This document shows positions 25,287 to 32,466 of a DNA stretch of 64,000 bases, piece by piece (position 1 is the stretch's first letter; every line of letters starts with the position of its first letter). Source of the DNA: Maribacter polysiphoniae (GTDB lineage Bacteria; Bacteroidota; Bacteroidia; Flavobacteriales; Flavobacteriaceae); NCBI RefSeq assembly GCF_003148665.1, contig NZ_QGGQ01000003.1, forward strand, positions 372,001-436,000. Reading direction: 5' to 3'. The notes beneath the pieces were generated by a model, which saw only the letters and a program-made list of their open reading frames with translations, had not been told where the DNA came from and made no database searches. A program made the translations under genes and the position numbers.

Positions 25287-25359
25287 CCGTTTGGTGTGTT
25301 TTGTTATTTGGATAAGGAAAACATAGTTATAATTGTATGGATTTCATAAGTCTTCCATT

Positions 25360-25740
25360 TTAATATTCACTGGGTAGCATGAGCGTATCATTTACAAAAA
25401 ATAAACGCAGTTCATCCAAAGGGAAATCGGTAAGGTGGTATCGATGCGTTTCCAATATATTACCGTTTCCATCGCTGTAAATCATTTCGGCTTCATAACC
25501 TGTTGAATCCTGTTTTTCTTTCGATAGCCTTTTAAAATCTATCGTGATGAAATGGCTTTTGTTCATTAAACTTTTGGCGATTACGGAAGTATCCGTAATC
25601 AACCAAAAGCATTCCGCCACCTGGGCCAAATAATTCAATCCGTTTGTAAACCGGGTTTGTATCAATGGGATTTGATAGAACATTTCAGAACCGTGAAAAT
25701 GTTGCAATCCCTCTAGTATTTCGTTAACCTGTGCTTTCAT
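25360..25740 (-). CDS. DUF6876 family protein
   Basis: A 126-residue soluble protein with no signal or membrane segment. The family is recognised from FHGSEMFYQIPLI and the repeated aromatic LAQVAECFWLITD. DUF6876 genes are frequent passengers of plasmids and conjugative elements beside ssb, and no function is known. It lies 72 bp after ssb, with a hairpin (arms 25772-25782 and 25796-25806) in the gap that could limit read-through. Confidence 0.8.
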   Translation of the reverse strand: MKAQVNEILEGLQHFHGSEMFYQIPLIQTRFTNGLNYLAQVAECFWLITDTSVIAKSLMNKSHFITIDFKRLSKEKQDSTGYEAEMIYSDGNGNILETHRYHLTDFPLDELRLFFVNDTLMLPSEY

Positions 25741-25771
25741 TATTACGTCTTTTTAGGATTAATTAATGATG

Positions 25772-25806
25772 AAAGAGGGTGTTCCTGTCCAAGGCACACC
25801 CTCTTT
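25772..25806. promoter_or_regulatory. Intercistronic hairpin between ssb and the DUF6876 gene
   Basis: Perfect 11-bp arms AAAGAGGGTGT and ACACCCTCTTT with a 13-nt loop. The following run on the minus strand is only moderately T-rich, so partial termination or RNA protection fits better than a full stop. Confidence 0.5.
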
Positions 25807-25812
25807 ATCTTT

Positions 25813-26148
25813 TTACTTACTGCCCATCAACAGGATTTCATCGGCTACCACTTCGGTAACATAGCGTTGGTTGCCGTCATTTGCGGTGAAGGTGCGTGTC
25901 TTTAATTTTCCCACCACACCGATTTCCTTGCCTTTATCGGCATACTTTTCGATAATTTCGGCATTCTTACCCCAAGCGACAACGGTGTGCCAATTGGTGT
26001 CCGTTTGCTTTTCGCCTTTATTGTCTTTGTAGTTTTCATTGGTAGCCAATGACAATCGGGCTACTTTCTTACCGCTTTCAAGGTTCGTAATGGTTGGCTC
26101 TTGTCCAACATTTCCAATTAACTGTACGTGGTTTCTAATAGTACTCAT
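25813..26148 (-). CDS. ssb: Single-stranded DNA-binding protein (ICE copy)
   Basis: A 111-residue OB-fold SSB: N-terminal HVQLIGNVGQEPTI, the central TNWHTVVAWGKNAEII and the oligomer strand GVVGKLKTRTF are all present. It ends at the OB fold and lacks the acidic C-terminal tip of chromosomal SSBs, as is usual for ICE and plasmid copies. It would coat the transferred strand during conjugation. It heads the ssb/DUF6876 unit. Confidence 0.95.
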   Translation of the reverse strand: MSTIRNHVQLIGNVGQEPTITNLESGKKVARLSLATNENYKDNKGEKQTDTNWHTVVAWGKNAEIIEKYADKGKEIGVVGKLKTRTFTANDGNQRYVTEVVADEILLMGSK

Positions 26149-26159
26149 AACTAAAAAAT

Positions 26160-26372
26160 TTAAAAGATTAATAATTCCCTTTTCAATCCAGATTGAATTT
26201 TAAGGGGTGTTTGTTCTTTTCCTTTGTGCATCGCACAATGGATAGAGTGGGTTTTGTCAAGACTTTTATGGAATAAATCAGGTGTGTTTGCGACGTAGTA
26301 AAATGCTCGCATTTTCAAGGAAGTAGATACCTTATTTTTCACTAAAACTTGTACAGTCTTGACAAGTTCCAT
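26160..26372 (-). CDS. Doubtful 70-residue ORF upstream of ssb
   Basis: A basic 70-residue frame ending 12 bp before ssb in the same direction. It has no recognised family. Part of its end (26191-26221) resembles a non-coding copy near 30024-30053, which argues that it is a decayed or chance frame rather than a gene. Confidence 0.25.
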   Translation of the reverse strand: MELVKTVQVLVKNKVSTSLKMRAFYYVANTPDLFHKSLDKTHSIHCAMHKGKEQTPLKIQSGLKRELLIF

Positions 26373-26637
26373 AAGGGCATTAGCAATTCTTTTAAACGCA
26401 GTTGCGTTTGAGCGTACCGACAGTTAAGCGAAATAAGCAGCTGTGATTAAATTAGAATCGGTTATGTCGTGCCTGTTTTTCGACGCCCCGAAAAACAATA
26501 GTGGCTTTATCCATTATAAACCCCTTAAAATGTGTAAGGCAGCGGTTCGGTTTTTAAGAATTTTCGAGTGATGGCTCAAGAAGACTTCGCCGAAAATTCG
26601 GTTAGGAAAATCGAAGTGATGACATTCCGATGAAAAG
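26373..26637. other. Palindrome-bearing non-coding region beyond ssb
   Basis: No credible gene. Two clear inverted repeats occur: AAACGCA/TGCGTTT with a 2-bp spacer (26394-26409) and GAATTTTCG/CGAAAATTC with arms at 26558-26566 and 26591-26599. Either could be part of the ssb promoter region, a replication origin of the excised element or its boundary. Nothing here identifies an attachment site. Confidence 0.4.
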
Positions 26638-26858
26638 CGGACTTAATTCACAATTTTGGCTCGGTAATGAAGTGTTCCTTCCCAGAGTATCGGGAAGGGT
26701 CAACGAAATGGACAGCTGAAATTGGGGATTGTGTCCAAGACTTTTTTAGTGAAGCTCTTTGCCTGGAATATGATGAAAGGGAACGTGCTGAACGGATCAT
26801 GAAAACGGATTGTTCTTCCTGGCGGCATTTAAAGCAAACCAAATTATTATAATCTAGG
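26638..26858. repeat. Repeat block A, copy 1
   Basis: Closely similar to 30087-30306. A 74-nt core (26733-26806) differs from the second copy at only three positions by eye. A 61-codon frame (26667-26852, plus strand) is open here but is broken by two stop codons in copy 2. The block may be a decayed gene, or DNA conserved for another reason. Confidence 0.75.
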
Positions 26859-26859
26859 A

Positions 26860-27100
26860 GGAGACCATCCCTGATTGGGGATGGTCCTAAAATAGGAGTT
26901 GAATACAATTTTAATCCAGATTCGATTTTACCAAGGATAACCATTGTCCCTAGATTGACACATATGGAACAAGTTGAATTGTAATTATTGAAAAAAGGGC
27001 TCCATAAAATGGAGCCCTTAAATTATGGAGCATTTAAACACTAACCATTAACTAAAAATCAGCTACCATAAGTTTATTATAGAAATTTAGTAATTGCTCA
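26860..27100. repeat. Repeat block B, copy 1
   Basis: Similar along its length to 40337-40590: a GGGGATGGT element, TAAAATAGGAG, a strong AAGGGCTCC/GGAGCCCTT hairpin, then ACTAACCATTAACTAAAA and CCATAAGTT in the same order. Here it directly follows block A. Confidence 0.75.
26991..27019 (-). terminator. Intrinsic terminator inside block B copy 1
   Basis: Arms AAGGGCTCCAT (26995-27005) and ATGGAGCCCTT (27009-27019). On the minus strand it continues into a T-run, so it can end transcripts from the small-protein genes at 27.4-27.7 kb. The plus-strand run is weaker. Confidence 0.65.
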
Positions 27101-27379
27101 TCTAATGAATGAATCAAGTCATACCTTTAGTTGATACTTGTAAAATATAATCAGGTATTAAAATCAAATTATTAAAATTCTTTATGGGAAATATTTCTGT
27201 AGTAATATTGATGCTTGATATCTCGTCAAATTTATCACATATTACTGGGGTGACCAATTAAATCCTTTAATAAGATCCTATCATTTTTAAAGGGGTAATG
27301 GGTAACCATCGACGACTATATGTACAATTGGTGTTTTTGCATTTAAGTGTAGCACTGACTGATTAATAAAGGAATTCCT

Positions 27380-27481
27380 TTATATTCCAAAGGTCATGAT
27401 AATGACCAATAGGAGTATAGCGCCAAGAAATAAGGCGCCGGAAATAATCAACACTTTCCCATCCCGTCCTTTTCTATACAT
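27380..27481 (-). CDS. 33-residue single-pass membrane microprotein
   Basis: ATG at 27481, TAA at 27380-27382. The product starts MYRKGRDGK and continues as one hydrophobic helix (about 10-33, VLIISGALFLGAILLLV). The positive-inside head and clean helix look like a true small membrane protein. Its ATG is 2 bp after the stop of the DUF6747-like gene, which suggests translational coupling. It is too short for ordinary gene finding, and its function is unknown. Confidence 0.55.
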   Translation of the reverse strand: MYRKGRDGKVLIISGALFLGAILLLVIIMTFGI

Positions 27482-27483
27482 GT

Positions 27484-27660
27484 TTAAAGGTTAGAGAATT
27501 GGAAGTCTGTAAATAGTCTGTATAAAAAGACATAGAGCACCATGGCGAACATGGCCAAGGTAAACCAGGTAAAAGCTTTGAGATAGTGCCTTACGACGTA
27601 ATTTTGAATGTTCTTGAATGTCTCTAAATAGATAACTTTAAAAAGTAAAATTGTTTTCAT
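27484..27660 (-). CDS. DUF6747-like small membrane protein
   Basis: 58 residues from the ATG at 27660. An amphipathic, positively charged N-terminal half (IYLETFKNIQNYVVRHYLKAF) precedes one membrane helix (about 31-50, TWFTLAMFAMVLYVFLY). The pattern matches the DUF6747 family of flavobacterial small proteins as I remember it. No function is known. It is the first gene of a two-microprotein unit with the 33-residue gene. Confidence 0.6.
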   Translation of the reverse strand: MKTILLFKVIYLETFKNIQNYVVRHYLKAFTWFTLAMFAMVLYVFLYRLFTDFQFSNL

Positions 27661-27679
27661 ATAACAGGGGTTTGTTTTG

Positions 27680-27970
27680 TTACAAAGGTTGTGTGGTTAT
27701 TGAAATATTGAATGATTTTTTCGTCAAAAGGGGGGGAAATTGGGACCGAACAACATATGGGTTAAGGAAAGTACGTGAAGCCCTACAATAATCAGGGAGA
27801 TGTAATTTGATCTTATAGGTCCAAAAGTAATTTTCTAGGATATCCTGTCCCTCTTCCGATACATCGGACAGTATGGAATTCGAATTTATTTTAGATTTTA
27901 ACTCCCAAATAAAAGTACGTTTAGCGAGTGCCAGAGCATTAATATCCTCAAAGAAATTGAATAGGGACAT
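27680..27970 (-). CDS. Hypothetical protein of about 96 residues
   Basis: The frame is open from 28099 (139 residues), but the first third is unusually hydrophobic and irregular; the internal ATG at 27970 (MSLFNFFEDINALALAKR) gives a more protein-like product with helical segments (KSKINSNSILSDVSEEGQDI). No family is recognised. It may be a real small soluble protein or a remnant. Confidence 0.35.
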   Translation of the reverse strand: MSLFNFFEDINALALAKRTFIWELKSKINSNSILSDVSEEGQDILENYFWTYKIKLHLPDYCRASRTFLNPYVVRSQFPPLLTKKSFNISITTQPL

Positions 27971-28105
27971 GGAGTGTCCGAAATTGCATGTGAACAGGGA
28001 ATCGACGAGGGTTCTATTTACCAATGGCACAAGAAATAAGGTGGTATAGTGGCCTACATGAAACGGTAGAAGGAATTCGAGGAGGAAAACAGCAAGCATG
28101 ATCGG

Positions 28106-28312
28106 ATGAATGCCGATTTAAGTCTGGATGAACCTATGTTAAATAACGAAATGTCAAAAAAGTTCAAGAACCTTCCGATGGGAAGCACCAAGCGAATACT
28201 TCCTAGGGAATACAGAAACCTTTTCGGGGAAGAATTCTTCCCTAAAACGAACAATAGTAACAAAAAATCGTTGAAATTGGGTTTTCCCAAAAGGGTAAGG
28301 CTGCAATGTTGA
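28106..28312 (+). CDS. Hypothetical 68-residue protein
   Basis: An ATG after a GGAGGAAAA stretch (28081-28089) about 17 nt upstream. The product has an acidic start and a basic end (FKNLPMGSTKRILPREYR, then KSLKLGFPKRVR). It has no membrane segment and no recognised family. The purine-rich stretch and biased charge favour a real gene; the longer minus-strand frame across it is less protein-like. Confidence 0.35.
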   Translation: MNADLSLDEPMLNNEMSKKFKNLPMGSTKRILPREYRNLFGEEFFPKTNNSNKKSLKLGFPKRVRLQC

Positions 28313-28531
28313 TTAAACCTTTGCTTATCATTTCTTTTCATGCCCATCCGGAAACTCCATCCTATTTTTGGTATAAAGCCAACGTTTTTATTGGATGGAT
28401 TCCCGTCTGTTTTTTATTCCATAAATCAGCACTTATAGAATATCCTACAGAAGACCCCATCAAATCATGCCATGGCTAAAACGACAAATTGTATTGGCAT
28501 GGTCACTTCATTGTAAACTCTCGAGAAATAC

Positions 28532-29224
28532 CTAAACGCCATTAAGTGCCTCCATCAATTCCGTTTTTTTGTTTCGGCTCAATGGTATCAGTCTTCCAGC
28601 AACTTCAACTTTTTTACTATTGAACTTTTCGACCTTTTCCAGATTTACAATATAGGATTTGTGGATTCTCAGGAATTTATCCTCTGGCAACTGTTGTTCA
28701 AAGGATTTCATGGTAGAGAGTATTACGATATTGGCCTCATCCGTTACCAGTTTGACATAATCCCCTAGCGCCTCGACCCATTTTATATTGTTCAGGACAA
28801 CCTTACGCTTTTTCAAATTACTTTTCACGAAGATATATTCAGCATCCCCGTCAACCTTGTGCATCTTCCCATAATTGGCCATTGCCCTTTTTACGGCATT
28901 ATTGAAACGGGTCAGGGTAATCGGTTTGTGCAGGTAATCCGTTACGTCATAATCAAAGGCCCGAAGTGCATAATCCGGTTTGCCGGTAATCAAGATTACC
29001 TGTGGCGGGTTCACCAAGGATTCTAAAAGATCAAAACCATTGATGATCGGCATTTCCACATCCAAGAAAATAAGGTCGATATCATTGTTGTTTATCCCGT
29101 TCTTTGCCTCAATGGCATTGCTGTACTCCGCTACCATTTCCAGGTTTGGGTGGTTGTCAACTAATTTGGCCACGGCCATCCGCTGTATGTATGAATCGTC
29201 TACAATTATACTTCTCAATTTCAT
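28532..29224 (-). CDS. LytTR-type response regulator
   Basis: A 230-residue two-component regulator. The receiver domain spans about 1-120, with DD at 9-10, phospho-acceptor D55 in FLDVEMP, a T at the usual place (LITGKPDYA) and K102 in HKPI. The LytTR DNA-binding domain spans about 130-228 (IKWVEALGDYVKLV, LPEDKFLRIHKSYIVNL). No sensor kinase of the LytS type is beside it, so it is an orphan in this window. It lies between repeat block copies, and whether it belongs to the ICE or the chromosome cannot be said. Confidence 0.93.
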   Translation of the reverse strand: MKLRSIIVDDSYIQRMAVAKLVDNHPNLEMVAEYSNAIEAKNGINNNDIDLIFLDVEMPIINGFDLLESLVNPPQVILITGKPDYALRAFDYDVTDYLHKPITLTRFNNAVKRAMANYGKMHKVDGDAEYIFVKSNLKKRKVVLNNIKWVEALGDYVKLVTDEANIVILSTMKSFEQQLPEDKFLRIHKSYIVNLEKVEKFNSKKVEVAGRLIPLSRNKKTELMEALNGV

Positions 29225-30815
29225 TCGTGGTAATCTTTGGGGTTAAATCATCAGCAAGGTATATGAACATCATTTTTCACCGCAATAAAAGATGTGAATA
29301 GGGGATTAAATGTTGTGTAGATGGAAATAATAATGGTTTTAATATTTGGCTAAGATTATTATATGGGGACCGTTATCCTTGGCCAATATCTTACGATGGG
29401 GTTTATATAGATATCACTTATTTTTATTTCATATTTTTGTTTGCAAATTCACAGTATAATTTCGCAGAAACCTTCTTCGATTTTTGGTCGGGCTTTTCGA
29501 TAGTCAATAATATAGTAGTGTTCCCTCAAATCAGGAGTGAGAATTGGTTTTTTGATTTCCGTAAGTGCGGGGTATGGGAATCTTCGATTGGAATAATTTC
29601 AAGATTTTTGTATTCATCCAGGGGCAATCAAACCCATCCATAGCCGAACAACTTAACGACTGAAAAGGAAACTGTTCTTTGAATTGATGATATCAGCCAA
29701 AATCACGCGTTGTCAATTCTCCAATTTCTTTCTACCTCAGGCGAAAGACAATGCAAAAAGAAACTGTGATTGGAATTTTGGGCAGTATTGTTGTATAACG
29801 CATAATTATTGTCAATAAGCCCTTTCTAAATAATGATTTCGATACGGCTCTATTCTATTGGCGTACACATTACTGAACCTGTCAGATTGTTTACATCGGC
29901 TTCATGGTGTTTTTCGTAATGGTTATCAAATGTCTTTTCGGTAATGAAAGGGCTTAAGGAATTATTGTTATATGGTAAATATGGTATTAGCTACGTAATG
30001 ATCATCATTTTTATTTAAACACAAATGAATTTTAATGGGTGTTTGCTTTCTCCATTAAAACTTCCTTAGACTTCCCGATTACAAATGGACTTGATTCCAC
30101 GTTTTGGCTAGGGGGCGAAGTATTACTTCCCGGCAAAGGGGGGAGGGGTAGTGAAGTGGAAAGCCAAAAAGGGGATTAGGTCCAAGACTTATTTAGTGAA
30201 GCTCTTTGCCTGGAATATGATGAAAGGCAACGTGCTGAACGGATCATAAAAACTGAATATTCTTTCTGACGGGTTTTAAAGCGAACTAAACTATTATAAT
30301 GTAGGTTTGGATTTAAGGAGACTCTTTTTTTTCGATTCCATAAAACGTCAATCAACCAAACTACAAAAGGAGAACAAGAATGGGAGGTTCTTGGAAAGAC
30401 CGCATGATTATTGATAAGTCAAACTCTTATTTCAGGTCCTTTTCAAGCTTTTTTACATAAAATCGTATACGCTGATTATTAGAACATTTTTAAATTTATA
30501 TGTTTTGTATAACTAACAGAATTATTTAAAGGATTAATGTTTTTTAGGACTTTATCAGGAATCCGAATCTTAGGATTCCATCTTAGAATAGTTCAAAATT
30601 TCACACAGCCAACATAATAAAATAAACCTTGTTTTGAGCCAATTTCGGTTACCCATTTTTTATTTGGAACTGTTTATGTAAGACCTTATTTATGGTGTCG
30701 GGCATTCATTATGATAAAAGGATTTTTCATTATAATACCCCTTCATCATGAGACAGTTCTTTAATCTAAGCTTTACTTTTAGTTAATGTTCCTGACTTAA
30801 ATATTTGATTTATTT
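29225..30815. other. 1.6-kb region without clear genes
   Basis: No convincing coding frame on either strand. It holds repeat block A copy 2 (30087-30306) with a short upstream match (30024-30053 against 26191-26221). The last part is the AT-rich promoter area of the sigma-factor gene, where TACTTTTA at 30774-30781 resembles the -7 box TAnnTTTG. Confidence 0.6.
30087..30306. repeat. Repeat block A, copy 2
   Basis: Second copy of the block at 26638-26858. Its core 30180-30253 has three differences from copy 1, and two in-frame stops interrupt the frame that is open in copy 1. Beyond about 30325 the similarity ends, and what should follow (block B) is found instead at 40337. Confidence 0.75.
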
Positions 30816-30821
30816 GTGTCC

Positions 30822-31373
30822 ATGCAGGAACATAAGATTAACCGTATTTCTTCCTTCGATTTGATGGAGAGAATTAAGAATTCCGATCAATTGGCTCTCC
30901 GAATCCTATATGGTAGGCTTTGGGAACGTATGTATGTGTTGGCTTTTAGTATGCTACATGACGAAGCTGTTTCTAAGGATATTGTCCAAGAGATTTGGAT
31001 AGATCTCTGGGAAAGAAGAAATAAGATTCTTAATCAGAACATAGAAGCTTACATCATTAAGGCAACAAGATTTAAGGTTTTCAAAGTTTTGAGGGATACA
31101 AAGATGAATATCGTACCAGAGGAATTTTTGGAAGGATTGAGTACTTCTGATGCTGATGGGACTTTGGAAAAAATATATGTTAAGGAAACAGAGTCCAAGA
31201 TCCATAAAGCCGTGGAAAAGCTTCCGAAAAAATGCAATCAGGTATTTCTCCTAAGTAGAAAAGAAGGTTTGGCAAACGCTGAAATTTCGAAGATGTTGAA
31301 TATCTCCCAAAGGACCGTGGAAACCCATATTTCCAATGCTATAGTCCGTATAAAGCGGGAACTTACCATATAG
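30822..31373 (+). CDS. ECF sigma factor (Bacteroidetes sigma-70 type)
   Basis: About 183 residues from the ATG at 30822; a GTG two codons earlier is possible. Sigma region 2 is at about 25-90 (EAVSKDIVQEIWIDLWERR) and region 4 at about 125-180 (LPKKCNQVFLLSRKEGLANAEISKMLNISQRTVETHI). It is paired with the FecR gene 92 bp downstream and with an STN-bearing SusC, the standard trans-envelope signalling arrangement, so it should activate the SusCD operon when substrate binds. Confidence 0.95.
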   Translation: MQEHKINRISSFDLMERIKNSDQLALRILYGRLWERMYVLAFSMLHDEAVSKDIVQEIWIDLWERRNKILNQNIEAYIIKATRFKVFKVLRDTKMNIVPEEFLEGLSTSDADGTLEKIYVKETESKIHKAVEKLPKKCNQVFLLSRKEGLANAEISKMLNISQRTVETHISNAIVRIKRELTI

Positions 31374-31465
31374 GAGCCAAACCCTATGTTTCCCTTTTTT
31401 TAAAATAATCAATTTTTTTTACGTGTGACGGTGATGTTCTGGTATATAGTATTAGAACATTAGAC

Positions 31466-32392
31466 ATGACCGAAAAACAATTCAAAGAGCTTCTAGATAA
31501 ATATCTGCAAGGAAAAACTTCGCCGAAAGAGGAAAAAATACTAAATGATTTCCAAGACTTCGCAATTTCACATTCAACAGCAAGTGTTTTTAAAAACGAT
31601 GACAATAAGAAAAGGATCGAAGAAGAAGTCTTTGGTAACATTGAAGGTCATATAAACAAAAAAGTTTCTACAGGAACATGGATGAGGATAGCGGCCTCGA
31701 TAGTAATCCTAATAGGTATAGGAACATTTTTTTACAATATGGATATTTCGAATGCCATAGTGATTACGAACAATTCCGAAACCTTTAAAACCACCAAACT
31801 TGAAGACGGAAGCCTAATTACGCTCAACGCAAACAGTTCATTACGTTTTGACAATAATCATAAGGGAGTACGACTTGCAGAGTTGGATGGTGAAGCCTTT
31901 TTTGAAATAGCAAGGGATGAACAAAAGCCTTTCATCATTACGACAGGATCAATAAGTACAAAGGTTTTGGGAACTAGTTTTAATATAAAGGAAACCGATT
32001 CTGTTATTGATGTTACGGTAGCTACAGGTCTCGTTCAAGTTTCCAATGGTGTCAATGCCGTAAAATTAAAACCTAACCAGAGGGTTGAATACAGCTCAAT
32101 GTCAAAATCTTTTAAAACTACCGAAATAGATCACAATCTGTACACATCCTGGTATAAGAATAAGGCTGAGTTTAATGAAGTTAGAATGGTTGATTTAGCC
32201 AAATATTTAGAATCTAGATTTAGTGTGAATATCACGTTTATAAAGGAAAGGACAAAAAATGTTCAAATGACCTTGACCATTGCCCAAGAAGAATCTTTGG
32301 AGGACATATTGAATACGATCAATTATATCAGTGAATTAAAACTAACCAAAATCCAAACCAATGAAATAGAAGCCAATTTTAAAAACCAATAG
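31466..32392 (+). CDS. FecR-family anti-sigma factor
   Basis: 308 residues: a cytoplasmic sigma-binding head (about 1-70), one membrane helix (about 73-90, MRIAASIVILIGIGTFF), a periplasmic FecR domain (about 100-205, with SLITLNANSSLRFDN and GSISTKVLGTSFNI) and the C-terminal DUF4974 domain (about 230-305) that touches the transporter STN domain. The order sigma, FecR, SusC is canonical. It holds the sigma factor inactive until signalled. Confidence 0.93.
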   Translation: MTEKQFKELLDKYLQGKTSPKEEKILNDFQDFAISHSTASVFKNDDNKKRIEEEVFGNIEGHINKKVSTGTWMRIAASIVILIGIGTFFYNMDISNAIVITNNSETFKTTKLEDGSLITLNANSSLRFDNNHKGVRLAELDGEAFFEIARDEQKPFIITTGSISTKVLGTSFNIKETDSVIDVTVATGLVQVSNGVNAVKLKPNQRVEYSSMSKSFKTTEIDHNLYTSWYKNKAEFNEVRMVDLAKYLESRFSVNITFIKERTKNVQMTLTIAQEESLEDILNTINYISELKLTKIQTNEIEANFKNQ

Positions 32393-32466
32393 AAACGGAG
32401 AAGGGTCTGCTGCTACAGACCCCTCAATTATAAGCGTCGAATGTCAAAATATAAACAACACTTAAT

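Larger units (their letters stand above)
24920..25359. other. Candidate oriT region
   Basis: A 440-bp gene-free stretch upstream of mobA-B-C. It contains two marked inverted repeats in tandem (25047-25068 and 25084-25108) next to the GC-rich GCGCGCAGCG, standing out in AT-rich surroundings, as expected of oriT. The far end holds the terminator of the ssb/DUF6876 unit at 25261-25286. Function is inferred from position and structure. Confidence 0.6.

Noticed and set aside
1-26600. Integrase gene, attachment sites and tRNA target of the ICE
   Set aside because: Looked for and not found in the window; the integrase end probably lies to the left, so element limits are not claimed.
26850-27100. 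Block B as an insertion sequence end
   Set aside because: No terminal inverted repeats, transposase or target duplication; the strong hairpin is better read as a terminator.
28054-28347. 97-residue minus-strand hydrophobic frame
   Set aside because: Overlaps two more protein-like frames (27680-27970 and 28106-28312), and its hydrophobicity looks like the antisense of a lysine-rich gene.
29437-29643. 68-residue plus-strand frame in the 29-30 kb gap
   Set aside because: Aromatic-rich chance frame in AT-rich DNA, no family look, no operon partner.
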